Shown: positions 22,451-33,399 of the stretch, in pieces | Layout of the letters: each line of letters starts with the position of its first letter | Position numbering within the stretch: position 1 is the stretch's first letter | Source of the DNA: Tenrec ecaudatus | Lineage: Eukaryota > Chordata > Mammalia > Afrosoricida > Tenrecidae | DNA length: 64,000 nucleotides | Reading direction: 5' to 3' | Assembly (NCBI RefSeq): GCF_050624435.1 | Contig: NC_134539.1 | Span: forward strand, 146,292,025-146,356,024 | Notes under the pieces: model-generated | What the model saw: only the letters and a program-made list of their open reading frames with translations | Databases searched by the model: none | What the model was told of the DNA's origin: nothing | Position numbers and translations under genes: made by a program

Positions 22451-22464
22451 TGGGAAATAAAGGT

Positions 22465-22795
22465 TGGTGTGGCAGTCAACTTGATAGAGTGACGGGATGA
22501 AGTTTAGCCTGTCAATCAGGTCACAGCCTGATGATGCCTCCTGGTGGACATGACCTTCTCATGAGGATTCTGGAAACTTCCCCCATACTCGCTCTCTGCC
22601 TTGGTCTTCCTGCTGACAAGTTACACTGATGGCAGGCAGAGCCCTGGAGATGCATCCACCACCTTTGGATCCACAAGACTTCACCCACCAACCTGTGATC
22701 TTCCTGGATTCGGCATCATTACATGTGCTACATGAGTCTGAAGAAGAATTTATAGACTAGCCTCCATGGTGGTCTAATTATGTCAATAATTTTGT
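22465..22795 (+). repeat. ~500 bp dispersed repeat, truncated copy
   Basis: Shares 'caatcaggtcacagcctgat', 'ggatccacaagactt', 'cttcctggattcggcatcat' and 'gtctgaagaagaatttatag' with the copy at 36,432-36,937. The 3' quarter is missing. It sits between the ERV remnant and the piggyBac gene. Confidence 0.65.
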
Positions 22796-22990
22796 GCCCA
22801 AAGAGGTACATTGTTTGCATAAAATTTATTGTTTTATATTGTAGGCCTATAATTATTAAGAAATTACTCATTTTAATCTCTCTAATAGGCATTCCAGGTA
22901 TGATAAACTTTAATACACAAAATCATAAATTATAATGTAATAAATATAAAAATAATATATTTTCAATAATATAATCAAATAAAAAACATT

Positions 22991-24742
22991 TCAATCTTTC
23001 AAAAAGGGTGCAACATCAAGAGTGCATTCAATAAAAATCCTGGGTGTGAAAAATTTTGAAACACAGACTGCACAAAGTCCGACGTCACAATCAGGACAGT
23101 GGAGCCTGGTTTCCTCTCGTGTTCTCTTTCCATGGCCATCTCGCTTTGAGCAACAAACCACACACCCTTGAATGTGCTGACTTTTTTTCGGTTGGTGGGA
23201 TATAGTCCATGAAGTGACGACCAGTCAGGCGTCTGGATTGGCAACATCAACAGCGCGACGTCCAGGTCTATTCACAGCCACTGATGGTGTTTGGTGGTTC
23301 ACAGAGAGCCGTTCAGCAACTTTCCAAATGAAGTCAGAATGAACCACAGGCTTGTCACTCTTTGCTCTGTGCAGAATGTAAGCATTCCACAAGCACTGCT
23401 CGAGAAGACACCTGAAGAGCTTCTTGCAGAGGTTCTTTTGCTGTTTCCGCGTTGCTGGGCAGAATGTGAGTGGTTGGCCGGCTCTGTCGACACCTCCCCT
23501 GGTTTGATTGTAGTCGCTACTTGTGGCTTCATGACTTCTTTCCCACCTTCCGTGTGCACCATAGCAGTTGAGATATTATCAACTGTACTCATTAGGCACA
23601 CATCATTCTTGTCACTCCATCTCAGGACCATCACCTTGCCTTTCTGCCAGGCAACCATTTCTCCAGATTTTATCTTCTTCTTGCCAAACATTGCTGGCAT
23701 GTCATGCCGGTTAGCCCTGACGGTTCCATAGGCATTGGTTTTGCTTTTTATAAGAAACTCATAAAGTTCAGGGGATGTATAAAAGTTGTCGGTTGTAACG
23801 CAATAGCCCTGCTTTAGCAATGGCTCAATGAGTGTTAGAACAGAAGATGTTGCCATTCCATAGTCGCTGTACTTTGGATTGAATTTTGTGCCTTTTCCAG
23901 TGTATATGACCGAATTCCAAATGTAGGCAGTTGACGATGCACAGAGCATGTAGGATTTTATGCCAAATCGTGCTCTCTTTGATGCAATGTGTTGTGTCCA
24001 GCTGAGCTGTCCCTTACAGGCCATTAGACTTTCATCTCTGCTGATGTCTCTTTCTGGCACATAGGTCTGCTAGAAGTTCTTGACAATCATTTGAGATACT
24101 TCCCCAATTTTCTTTAATTTTGGTGCAAGATGGCTAATTTCATCAAATTCTTCATTGTTTGTGAAGTTAAAAAATTTCATAATCAGGGAAAATCTGTATT
24201 CTGACATGACGGTGCCAAAAATGGAGTTGCAAGTAATTTATTGGTGCTCCAATACCATTTCCACAGAGGTTCCCCCACCACTCCCTAAAGTATTATTAGG
24301 CCCAGCAATTTCCAAATGTCATCTTTGGTCCCTGGTTCCCACTTTCTGCTTCTTGAAAACTTATGAAGCAGAGTAGCGGATTATTGATCTTTGTACCGGT
24401 TTGTCTCCGTAACAATTTTTTCAATGACCTCATCGGTCAGAAATAATTGTAGCAACACCAAAGGGTTGTTGTGGTCAACGTCTGCTTTCCTACCAGGTGC
24501 TCCAGTCAACGGGAATCTTGGGGGAGCTGCCTGATCCATACCACAGACCAAGTTCACACATCGCTGAGCTCAGGTGCGGAATCGTCACTGTCGTCACTTA
24601 TCTGATCAATGTCAGTGTCAGATGATGAATTTCCCCATGAACCGCTACTGCTCTATTCTTCAAGTAATTCTAAGTCGCTGTCGCTGTCATTTATCTGGCC
24701 GAAAACTCCTTTAGTGTTAAAGTGACACTTTCTTGATGCCAT
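22991..24742 (-). pseudogene. piggyBac transposase gene, decayed
   Basis: The minus strand encodes a complete but broken piggyBac (PGBD4-like) transposase. The start ATG is at 24,742-24,740 (MASRKCHF), followed by the usual acidic S/D/E-rich N-terminus. A premature TAG comes about 29 codons in (24,653-24,655), and more stops follow. The longest open part (24,060-23,299) covers the catalytic core: SKRARFGIKSYMLC, then YTGKGTKF, then VTTDNFYTSPEL, whose D matches the second catalytic Asp. At the position of the first catalytic acid the copy reads L-C-A-S, an alanine. The third Asp segment (YNQTRGGVD) is in another frame, so a frameshift lies near 23,510. A conserved RHFMDYIPP segment and a C-terminal cysteine-rich domain (CVVC ... 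HCPDCDVGLCAVC) follow in further frames, down to about 22,991. TTAA target sites and terminal repeats were not identified. Inactive. Confidence 0.9.
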
Positions 24743-24894
24743 GGACAAAAAATTCCAGGCAAAAAATTTTCCAAATGACAGTAAAAGGGCAAGCAGGACA
24801 CTGGAGACTGCTCTAGGGACAGATATGAGGTGATTTGCTTTGATACAATGTAATCTTCAGAGGTTACACTGTATCACTGTGTTTGTGTATGTCT

Positions 24895-25130
24895 TTTTTT
24901 ATCGTTTTATCAAGGGCTCATACAACTCTTATGACAATACATACATACATCAATTGTGTAAAGCACATTTATACATTCATTGCCCTCATCATTCTCAAAA
25001 TATTTACTCTCCACTTAAGCCCTCCCTCCCCACTCCCCTCTCCCTCATGAACCCTTGATAATTTATAAATTATTATTTTGTCATATCTTTCCCTGTCCAA
25101 CATCTCCCTTCACCCACTTTTCTAGTCTCT
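24895..25130 (-). repeat. L1 3'UTR fragment
   Basis: Antisense: 'cgttttatcaagggctcata', 'tacatacatcaattgtgtaa', 'aagccctccctccccactcc', 'cccttgataatttataaatt', 'cccttcacccacttttctag'. It is an older variant of the L1 3'UTR seen elsewhere here. Confidence 0.85.
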
Positions 25131-25785
25131 GTCCTGAAACTCTTGAAATGCCTGCTTCTTGAACTGGGACCTGCTCTCCTGAGTGTATTCACCTGGTGAA
25201 AGTGCACCAGGAGGTACCCTGGCTGCTGGCTGCTTTTCCATGACATTGTCCCTGCTAAAATACGCCCTGACCCAGAGAGCCCATGCCCAGGTACGTGCTC
25301 AAAAGGCAGGACCACCAAGGGAAGCCAACACACCACATTATTCACAACACCTCCGTATGATCTATCCGTCCGGGGGAGGAGGATCACAGCACAACGTGGT
25401 ATACCATCCACTGGAATCCTGGTCCACTCTGAAAGAGCCAATGTCTCGACATAGATGCTGACACGGATGAGCCCGGACAGTAATCAAACTGAATGAAGTC
25501 AGTCCATCCAGGAGCACAGAGAGTACACGTTCCCCCTTACATGAACAAAAAGGCAAACACCCAGAGACCAAGGCTTCCAGAAGTGGGAGGCAGGGATGGG
25601 GATCCTCACTTCAGGGAGCCCCGAGTCTCCATGAACGGCGGTGGGATCACGTGAAAAGATCCCAGTGATGGCCGCATGTGAGGGATGTAGCCAATGGCAC
25701 ATGGAAAATTTGTTTTGTTTTATGTGCTTTCACCAAATTAAAAAAAAATAGTACTGCCCAGTTCAGAAATTAATCTGAGTAGGAG
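25131..25785. other. Non-coding stretch, no gene seen
   Basis: Overlapping short frames on both strands; no splice signals, RNA genes or repeats recognised. Confidence 0.4.
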
Positions 25786-25985
25786 CCCTAGTGGCACTGC
25801 AGTTAAGTGCTTGGCTGCAAACCAACAGGGTGGCTCTGAACGCCCCCCCCCATTTGCTCTGCGGGAGAAAGGGGGGGGCAATCTGCTTACACACAGATTA
25901 CCGCTTTGGGAACTCTCCCGGGCAGTTCTACTCTGTCCATAGGGTTGTGTTGAGTTGGAATCGACGTGGGCAACAGCTTTTAAAA
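25785..25985 (+). repeat. AfroSINE
   Basis: Sense copy starting 'agccctagtggcactgcagt', with 'gcttggctgcaaaccaacag', 'gggcagttctactctgtcca' and 'gagttggaatcgacgtgggc'. The tRNA-like head is well preserved. Confidence 0.9.
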
Positions 25986-26274
25986 CCAATCGATGTTGGT
26001 GCCATTCACGTGCCTCTGTCTTTCAGCAGTTTGATTTTTTTTTTTCACAAACACTTCCTTCATCGTGGCATCAGCGTAGTTCATCCCAGAGCCCATTGTT
26101 TTCCTTCACACTGCACAGACAGCCGTGGCCCTCGGACCACACACTGGCCAGCCTTGGGTCCGGGACTCTTTTGCTTAGTGGCAAGATCAGGTCTGCTCCT
26201 TGACCGTTCAGGTAGCGTTTCTAACCACATCCCTAGATGCTTCACTAAGTTTGTGTTTAGCGGAGAATTCCCCT

Positions 26275-26965
26275 AATGGCAACGGGGTCAGGTGCAAAGA
26301 ACATAGCTTTGGAATCCAGCTGGATAAACCTGTCCTACAATCACACGTCCCTGATAGATAAGTTGCTTCGCTTGGCTGATCCCCAAGGGCACTTACAAAG
26401 GATCCATGAGATCACTGAGGTAGTTAGTTTATTGTACCAACCTGGCCTATAAACACATGTGGGGTTAATCGAAGGGCGGAGGAATAAATGGCTTAGTGAG
26501 CCTCGCCTTTGTAGTTTTTGGGTCTCTTGCTTTCTGATGGTTGGACCGGGGTGCAGCTGCCTGAGCCAGTTCCCTGCTTCAGCTGGCAAGGCTCACTTCC
26601 TGCAAGACATCCCTGAGGAGAAGCCACATGGGCCTATCCCAATGCAGCCCTGGGTGCTGGAGCACCCGTGTGGAGACCCCTGCCAGCGCTGAGATGCTTA
26701 CACATTCACTTTCCTCCTGCAGTCGGCATCATTGGGTCTGTTTTGTGAGATGGAGGAGAACTTTGTGGATTGGGGTCAGACAGATGGGTTAATGTTGGAC
26801 TTGTGGGCTTGGGCAGCCCTGGGTTGGAATGTTTTCTTAATGTGCACCGAACCTTTATATAAAACTCTCTTATACATGAGTTTCTGTGGATTTGTTTCTC
26901 TAAAGTACCCAGACGAACACAATCATATAAAACAGAGCCCAGTGCCTGGCTTATATGTGGAGCAG
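26275..26965 (+). repeat. MIR SINE split by the ~500 bp repeat
   Basis: The left part ('agctttggaatccagctgga', 'gataagttgcttc') and right part (26,929-26,965, 'agagcccagtgcctggctta') are the 5' and 3' portions of one MIR. The intervening dispersed repeat therefore inserted into it, giving a near-empty site for comparison. Confidence 0.75.
26412..26928 (+). repeat. ~500 bp dispersed repeat, copy 2 (LTR-like)
   Basis: Highly similar to copy 1 at 3,965: 'aaacacatgtggggttaatc', 'gaagggcggaggaataaatg', 'gggtctcttgctttctgatg', 'ggatttgtttctctaaagta', ending 'gacgaacacaat'. It carries an 'ataaaactctc' stretch near its end that could act as a poly(A) signal region. Confidence 0.75.
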
Positions 26966-27145
26966 TGGGTGAAGCCCTAGGCTGCTAACCAAAAGGTTGG
27001 TGGTTCAAACCCACCAATGACTCTGTAAGTGAAAGTGGAGGCTGTCTGCTCCATAAAGATCTACAGCCTTGGAAAGCCTCTTTCCCCTTGGTCACCATGA
27101 GTCAGACGGATGGCAGTGGTTTGGGTCACCCATGCAAGCTGCACT
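26955..27145 (+). repeat. AfroSINE
   Basis: Sense copy: 'gctgctaaccaaaaggttgg', 'tggttcaaacccaccaatga', 'gtcaccatgagtcagacgga'. Confidence 0.88.
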
Positions 27146-27151
27146 TGTTGA

Positions 27152-27360
27152 AGACTCCTGGTGGGGCAATGGACAAGGGCTTGGCTGCAAACTGGAAGGT
27201 CGGCGGTGGGACCCCACCCGTGGCTTTGCAGGAAAAAAGGCCTGGCGGTCTCCTGGGAAGAGGAAGCCTGGGAAGCCCGCTGGGACGAGTCTACTCTCTC
27301 CTCCGGCTAGAGCATTGCTATGGACATCGACTGGACAAATTATTGTTGTTGGAGGAGGAA
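27152..27360 (+). repeat. AfroSINE, tandem neighbour
   Basis: Sense copy beginning 'gactcctggtggggcaatgg', then 'gggcttggctgcaaactgga', 'ggcctggcggtctcctggga' and a 'ttattgttgttggaggagga' tail. It follows directly on the preceding SINE. Confidence 0.85.
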
Positions 27361-27364
27361 GAGG

Positions 27365-28600
27365 AAGATCTTTAAATAGCGTGATCTTTTTAGTTTTTTT
27401 TCCTCCTACTTTCAAAATTAGTGAATACCCCCCCCCCACCACCACCACTCCGCCCTGAAAAGCATCAGAAAGCAGCTAGTAGGAAACAGAAAATCATTGA
27501 GCAGTCACCACCGGGCCAGGATCTTGCGGTGTGCCCGGGTGCCCGACCGGTGTGAGAGTCTCGGGCACCAGTGCCCGTCCACAGCTTCACATGGGTGGGC
27601 AAGACGTCGAGCTCACTCTCCCCTCGCTCAGCTACACTCCAGTGGGGTCCTCACTGTGCGCTGCAGGCAGAAACTCAGCCTCCATCCGCATAACCCTCTC
27701 TCCTGGAACTGTGTCCACATTCCCATGGAGGGCTGGGGAGAGGGGAAGAAAGTTTGGGAGAAGTTGGAGCAGAGGGATCTGCAGGCCCTGGGGCTCTGAC
27801 TCTTGGCCTCCTGGGAGCTCCTGGAATGCAGGAAGAATGTTCTGGCTGGGGTGCCACAGGGGAGTCCTCACATAGCCCTCCAACCCCTCTGGAACTGGGC
27901 TCAGGCCTCTCTGCTCTCAGGAGCCCTCTCCTGTCTTTGACACACACCCCCACCCTATCTCGGGCTTAGCCAACTAATGGACAAGGCCTTGAATGCTTTT
28001 CTCAGGGACCCCGCAGCCTCTCAGCCTGCCTCAACTCACCTCCATCTTCCCTCTCAACCCCAGGGCATCTTTTTATGCGGTGGAGCTGCCAGAAGGCCAA
28101 GCTGTTATCTCAGGCTTAACCCCTCGCTGCTTGTCAACCTCAAGTCCTGACATCTGCTGGCTAGTTCACAGCCCTGCTTTGAGGCCAGAGCGCCAAAGCA
28201 CCGAGGTTGAATACAGAGGGTGGATTACAGGAGACACGCGTTTCTGGAAGCTCTCTCGTAGTGTCAATCTGCCCTCCGTGGGAGCCAGACAGGTGCCGCT
28301 ATCTCCCATCAGCTGTGAGAGTTGACCAAAGGAGGTGCTGGTTGCTCCTCCTCTGGAAGCCACCAGGCTGGAGGGCTCTGGAAGGCTTGCTCACCCCCCA
28401 GAGGCAGGACACTGCCAATGGCTGACCGAGACAGGGTACCAGGGTCCATCCCCTCACCTGAAGGTGTCATCCATCTTCCAGAGCTCCCCCCAGGATCCGC
28501 TAAGCCTGGACTGCAGCTGGGCCCCCAGCTGTGCTTCACTCTACCTCTCATCGTCCCTCCTTCATTTCCACATGGATTTTTGGGGGGTCTCAAGAACCTC
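27365..28600. other. GC-rich non-coding stretch
   Basis: Several overlapping frames of 70-140 codons on both strands, none with a recognisable domain. From about 28,560 the sequence grades into the L1 3'UTR. Confidence 0.4.
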
Positions 28601-29282
28601 CCTCCATATACCACCTCTGTGGAAATCCTTGTCCCTAGCAAATTCATTCTAAGAAGACCCCCCGATGGAGACCCAATGCCCATCTGTAGACAACTGGACA
28701 TCCCTGGCAGAGGGGTAGTGGGGAGGAGATGAGTCACTCAGGGTTCAGTATAGCAATAATGAAACTCACAACCTTCCTCTAGTTCTTAAACGCTTCCTCC
28801 CCCCAACTATCATGATCCCAGTTCTACCTTGCAAACCTGGTTAGACCAGAGGATGCACAGCGGTACAGATAGGAACTGGAAACGCAGGGAATCTAGGACG
28901 GATGAACCCCTCAGGACCAGCAGTGAGAGTGGCGATACTGGGAGGGAAGGTGGGGTAGAAAGGGCGAAGTGATCTTGGGGATCTACATATAACCTCCTCT
29001 CTGAGGGATGGGCAACAGGAAAGTGGGTGAAGGGAGATGCCGGGCAGTGTAAGATAAGATAAAATAATAATTTATAAATTATTAAGGATTCATGAGGGAG
29101 GGGAGAGCAGGGAGGAAGGGGGAGGGAAAAATGGAAAATGAGGAGCTGATTCCAGGAACCCAAGCGGAAGGCAAATGTTGAGAATGATGAGGGCAACGAA
29201 TGTATAAGTGTGCTTTACACAATTGATGTATGGATTGTGATAAGAGTTGTATGAGCCCCAATAAAATGATTTAAAGAAAAAA
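28600..29282 (+). mobile_element. L1 3'UTR, long 5'-truncated copy
   Basis: Reads through 'atggagacccaatgcccatc', 'ccaactatcatgatcccagt', 'gtacagataggaactggaaa', 'gaccagcagtgagagtggcg', 'gaaagtgggtgaagggagat', 'gctttacacaattgatgtat' to 'ccccaataaaatgatttaaa' plus an A tail. This is the fullest 3'UTR copy in the window and useful as a reference. No ORF2 sequence is attached. Confidence 0.88.
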
Positions 29283-29285
29283 CCC

Positions 29286-29563
29286 CTACAGCAGTGGGTG
29301 AGGGGTCTTGCGTGCTTCTTCGTGCCCCCAAAGTAGGGGGGGGCGGGTTGCTGCTGCTGCTGTTGTTGAGGCTCCACAGGACCAGCAGAACCGACACCAA
29401 TACAACAGTGCGGACATGCCCAGTTCCTCAACTTCGATGACATTGTTCAAGTTGGGCCACAGTTCTCACCCTCCATGAACATGCTAACACACACTCCCTG
29501 CCCCGCCCCTTGGGTTCCTACTCTGGCCATCCTAGAACTCTCTTGCTCAGAATCGTGGCATCT

Positions 29564-29600
<37 letters not shown>

Positions 29601-29899
29601 TCACTCACTCACTCACTCACTCACTCACTCACTCACCCAGCAAGCCGCTGGCTCCTCAGGGGCAAATGGGCCTGGGGCTGCTCGGAGGTTCATTGGCCAA
29701 CAAGCCGGTGAAGACGAGGCTTCCCGTCCTTCGCAGAGAGAGGCGATGGGAACCGTGACAACAGGACCAGGGACACCAGAGGTGGGCAGGGGTGGGCAGG
29801 CTGACGGTGAACAGACAGGTCATTGCCCTTTCAACCAGTTCACAATAGAAAGGCTTAATCAATACATAAAAGTAGCTTTTAAAAGGTTTGTTTGTCATC
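29286..29899. other. Non-coding stretch with a compound microsatellite
   Basis: No gene seen; the microsatellite is listed separately. Confidence 0.45.
29564..29637. repeat. Compound microsatellite (AC)n-(TCAC)n
   Basis: About 16 AC dinucleotides run straight into about 10 TCAC tetranucleotides. Confidence 0.98.
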
Positions 29900-30425
29900 G
29901 TTGTGATTGTTAGGTGCCATTGAGTCCATCCTGACTCACAGCGACCCTCTGAATCAACAGAATGAAACACTGGTCCCACGCCATCCTATGATTGTCCTTA
30001 GGTTTGAGCCCATGGTGGCCGTCTCTCTGTCCATTCGTCTGGTCCCGGGCCTTCCTCGTTGTCATCGCCCTCACTTTACCAAGCATGAAGTCCTTCTCCA
30101 GGACTGGTCTCTCTCGACAACATGTCCAAAGCTGTGAGACAAATCCTTGCCTCTAAGGAGCGTTCTGGCTGTACTTCTTCCGAGACAGGTCTGTTTGTTC
30201 TTTTGACCCTCCCCCTGCTCCCAATTGTACATTCAATTTTCTTTGCTGGTAGCATAATTCAAATGCACTGGTTCTTCTTTGGTCTTCCTGTTTCAATGTC
30301 CAACTTTCACATGTATAAGAGGTGATTGGGTCGGGGACACGTTTGTTCTCAAAGCAACACCCTTGCTTTTCAACATGTCCAAAGAGGTCTTGGGCAGCAG
30401 AGACAGTCCCAACCCAGGAACTAAC
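29900..30425 (-). mobile_element. RTE LINE 3' portion
   Basis: Antisense: 'attgttaggtgccattgagt', 'gactcacagcgaccctctga', 'taccaagcatgaagtccttc', 'gctgtacttcttccgagaca', 'atgtccaactttcacatgta', 'aacatgtccaaagaggtctt'. It covers roughly the last 500 bp of the element. Confidence 0.88.
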
Positions 30426-30439
30426 CTACAAGGCTTTGC

Positions 30440-30575
30440 TTGTAAGGTCACTATGCATGAGAATTCACTGGACAGCAATGTGTTTGGTTTTCACAGTCTG
30501 GGAATCGAACCAGGGTCTCCCACGTGGAAGATAAGAACTCTATGCCTGAACCACCGCTGCCTCCACCAAGGTTGT
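30440..30575 (-). repeat. SINE with a tRNA-Gly-like head
   Basis: On the minus strand the segment at about 30,505-30,573 reads 'ggcagcggtggttcaggcat' (A box), 'atcttccacgtggg' (anticodon arm, loop CTTCCAC) and 'ctggttcgattcccag' (B box/T arm). This closely follows tRNA-Gly but with a mispaired acceptor stem, so it is not a functional tRNA. It continues into an AfroSINE-type body ('aaaaccaaacacattgctgt'). It is therefore a SINE whose promoter head comes from tRNA-Gly. Confidence 0.65.
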
Positions 30576-30757
30576 TCAGACAACGTACAGAGCTGGGTCA
30601 GGGTGAAGAGGGACGGTCTGACCTGGTTCGTGTACATCTCTTTAACAAAGGCATGAGATGATAAGCAAACCACCTGATGCTTATAGAATAGGTGGGGAAA
30701 TAAAATGAAATAAAACACCTGGTACTGCTTTGGGTTGATATGTCAATATCTTTAATC

Positions 30758-30758
30758 T

Positions 30759-30820
<62 letters not shown>

Positions 30821-30851
30821 TCTCTCCCTCCCTCTCTCCCTCTCTCTCTCT
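30758..30851. repeat. (TC)n microsatellite
   Basis: An uninterrupted TC run of about 56 bp, followed by a degenerate pyrimidine tract. Confidence 0.98.
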
Positions 30852-31905
30852 TCCCCCACCCCTCTTGGTGACTGAAGTCCCCACTCTGTGCGGCCTTCTG
30901 TTCAATCCAGGCTGGTAATAGTGACAAGACTTTGATGTTGTCCTCATTCAACAGAATGTTGTTTAGTTCAAAGTGAAGAACAGAGGCAATTCGTGGCTTT
31001 TAAATGATTAGCTCCCTAAGTCTTCTGTAATGATATAGTTTGACTGAAGTGTGCAGTTTATTAACTACATAAAGACGACATTATCAGAGCTGAGAAAGGC
31101 CGCTGTGAGTTTTGCCTTTCAGCCTAGCAGCAGGGGTTCCTGATACTTTGATCTCAATCAGTGCTAAATGTCTTTGTGTGATAGAGGGAGAGCCGAAATT
31201 ATCTTTGGCATGGAAGCAGCATCAATTATTCAAGCCCTTTTACTGATGAATAGAAGTGTTCTTCAACTTCTACCCCACTTGTGGCTTGGGGTTCTTTTTT
31301 TCTTTCTTTCTCTCTTATTGTTGTTTTTCCAGTCAGGAAAAGGCTCTTGGAATCAATCTGTAAGTGTTCGCTAATCATATACTCCGGCTGACCTTTGAAA
31401 ATCCACAGCCACTCCTCCTCTTCCTCCTCCCTAATTACTCTCTCCACCCTCGCTCCCAGCGCTGGTCTCCTCCGAGGTGACCCGAAGGCTCCTTCAGAGA
31501 AAAGAGGGCATTGTTTCTATTCGACTCTCTGCCAAAGTGGTCAACAGAGGCCAGTGAAATAGCCCCTTGACAAGCAGTGTCCGTTTGAAATCGGTCAAAA
31601 TGGAGGCACCGACGGGCTGTTAAACACCGCCCCAGCTGGCCTAGCTGCTGCCCATGCCTCTCCAGAAGCAGCGTCCCTATCCCGTCGCCCAAGCGGCCAA
31701 GACGCCGTTCTTCTTAACAGTGCGACCTGCTAGGCTGAGACCACCAGTCTTTGGTCACGATCCATGAAGGGATGTCGGGAAGACTAGAGGAGAGTGCATT
31801 TGCAGTCTGAAGGGTCAGTATTGGTTCTGGAGCGTTCTTCTTCACTTTGGGGTGCATTGGGTGCTCACCAACCTCTGTACTCCCAGGGAGACATCAAGAC
31901 AAGGA
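30852..31905. other. Non-repetitive AT-rich block, possible conserved element
   Basis: No transposon signatures occur between about 30,950 and 31,790 in an otherwise repeat-dense region. The block has homeodomain-like AT-rich words ('ttttaaatgattagctccct', 'atcaattattcaagcccttt', 'tccctaattactctc'). No open frame of note. A regulatory element is a guess from composition only. Confidence 0.35.
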
Positions 31906-31909
31906 TGTC

Positions 31910-32125
31910 AGGGCAAGCCCTTGGGTCGTACACACAGGGAATGTGCTTGGTTGCCAACCAAGAGGCTGGAGGTTCAAGTCCACCTAGAAGAGACCCCCCC
32001 ACACACACACACACTCTTCGCCAGAAGTGTTCTGCCTCCAACACTCTACGGAGCTCTGTTCTATCCCGGCGCACGTGGGGTCCCCATGAGTTAGAATTTT
32101 CTTGATGGCAACTAGTCCTTATTTT
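31910..32125 (+). repeat. AfroSINE with an internal CA run
   Basis: Sense copy: 'gcttggttgccaaccaagag', 'gaggttcaagtccacctaga', 'gctctgttctatcccggcgc'. A short (CA)n lies at 31,999-32,014. Confidence 0.82.
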
Positions 32126-32309
32126 GCCTTTCGATGGAAATCTATTTTTCATGCAGCAAGTGGTCCACGTAAAGGTGGCATCCGCGAAACACGAGGATGA
32201 AGGTAACGAGACTTTGGGAGCCTGAAGATTCCCAAGTTTCAAGGTGTGGATTCTTGGATCTAATTGAGTTCGGTTTTCCTTGGCTTGGGTAGATGTTGAC
32301 GAGCTTTTA

Positions 32310-32515
32310 AGGGGGCCTGTGGCACAGTGGGTTAAGCATTTGGCTGCTAGCCACAAGGCCAATGGTTCAAACTCACTATCCACTCCACAGGAGAAATATG
32401 AGGCCGTCTATTCCCTTATAGATTTACAGTCTCAGAAGCCGTAAGTGGCAGGTCAACTCTGTCCCGTGTAGAGCTGTATGGGTTGGGATCTACTCAGTGG
32501 TGCCGGTTCTACTAG
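32310..32515 (+). repeat. AfroSINE
   Basis: Sense copy: 'ggcctgtggcacagtgggtt', 'catttggctgctagccacaa', 'aatggttcaaactcactatc', 'gatttacagtctcagaagcc'. Confidence 0.88.
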
Positions 32516-32759
32516 CTTTGACTTCCTAGATTAAGCTATTCCCTTCAACAGTGGGAGAAAGAAGAGAGGCAGCTGGTTCGGTTAGATGAGTACCGAGTGA
32601 TTGCCAATGGGCAGCTCTGCAGCAAAATACTACTTTGCAGTGTTAAAACACACACACACACACAAAACACTTGGGTGAAGGGAAAGACAAATAAATAAGC
32701 AGATCTCGGAGAAGAGAGTAAACACATAAATTAAAATATGTCACCGCACGTTCCTGGAA

Positions 32760-32935
32760 GAGGCTATTATGTTTGGCACAGTAGAGGGTCAGTGAGAAAG
32801 AGGAAGACCCTCGGTGGGGTGGATTGACCCAGCAGCTGCCGCAATTGGCTCAATCACAGGAATGATTGTGAGGATCGGGACTGGACAGTGTCAAGGCATC
32901 AGAGCTGACTCAATGGCCTATCAACAACACAATCC
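32760..32935 (+). mobile_element. RTE LINE 3' end
   Basis: 5'-truncated: 'cagtagagggtcagtgagaa', 'gaagaccctcggtggggtgg', 'gattgtgaggatcgggactg', tail 'atcaacaacacaa'. Confidence 0.82.
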
Positions 32936-33247
32936 ATAACACTGCCTCAGCCTCGTGGAATTTTGTTGACTTAGGCACCAAGCCCTTTGACTTCGCCTCT
33001 TTCATGCCTCCAGAGTGATTCCTCCTTTCCATATTACCTTGCCTAGACACATCTAGACATCTAGACAAACTAGACACATCGCTGAATTCCCGCCCACCCC
33101 CTTAATGATCATCTTCCCACATTGTCAAACCAAAGACCTGACCATGTTAATTCCCTGCTTGAGACCCCTCTATGGTTCCACATGAACTCCACCCCAAACT
33201 CTTGGGATGACATTGGAGACCCTCCCTAGCCAATCCCTTCCCCGAAT
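32936..33247. other. Non-coding stretch
   Basis: Unassigned. It includes a local 'tctagaca' repetition at 33,045-33,080. Confidence 0.4.
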
Positions 33248-33262
33248 TCCAGCATCCACTCT

Positions 33263-33388
33263 TTCTTTTTTTTCTTTTTTTTAAAATCATTTTATTAGGG
33301 GCTCATACAACTCTTATCACCATCCATATATACATCAATTGTGTCAAGCACATTTGTACATTCATTGCCCTCATCATTCTCAAAGCAC
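33263..33388 (-). mobile_element. Short L1 3' end insertion (~125 bp)
   Basis: Antisense: 'aatcattttattaggggctc', 'tacatcaattgtgtcaagca', 'tcattgccctcatcattctc'. Direct repeats CCACTCTTTCT on both sides (about 33,255 and 33,389) indicate an 11 bp or longer target duplication. Confidence 0.85.
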
Positions 33389-33399
33389 CCACTCTTTCT

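Noticed and set aside
30492..30575. Possible functional tRNA-Gly gene on the minus strand
   Set aside because: The A and B boxes are visible, but the acceptor stem does not pair and the T stem is damaged. The sequence runs directly into a SINE body.
30598..30951. Minus-strand frame with a long alternating Arg-Glu run
   Set aside because: It is the translation of a (TC)n microsatellite, not a protein.
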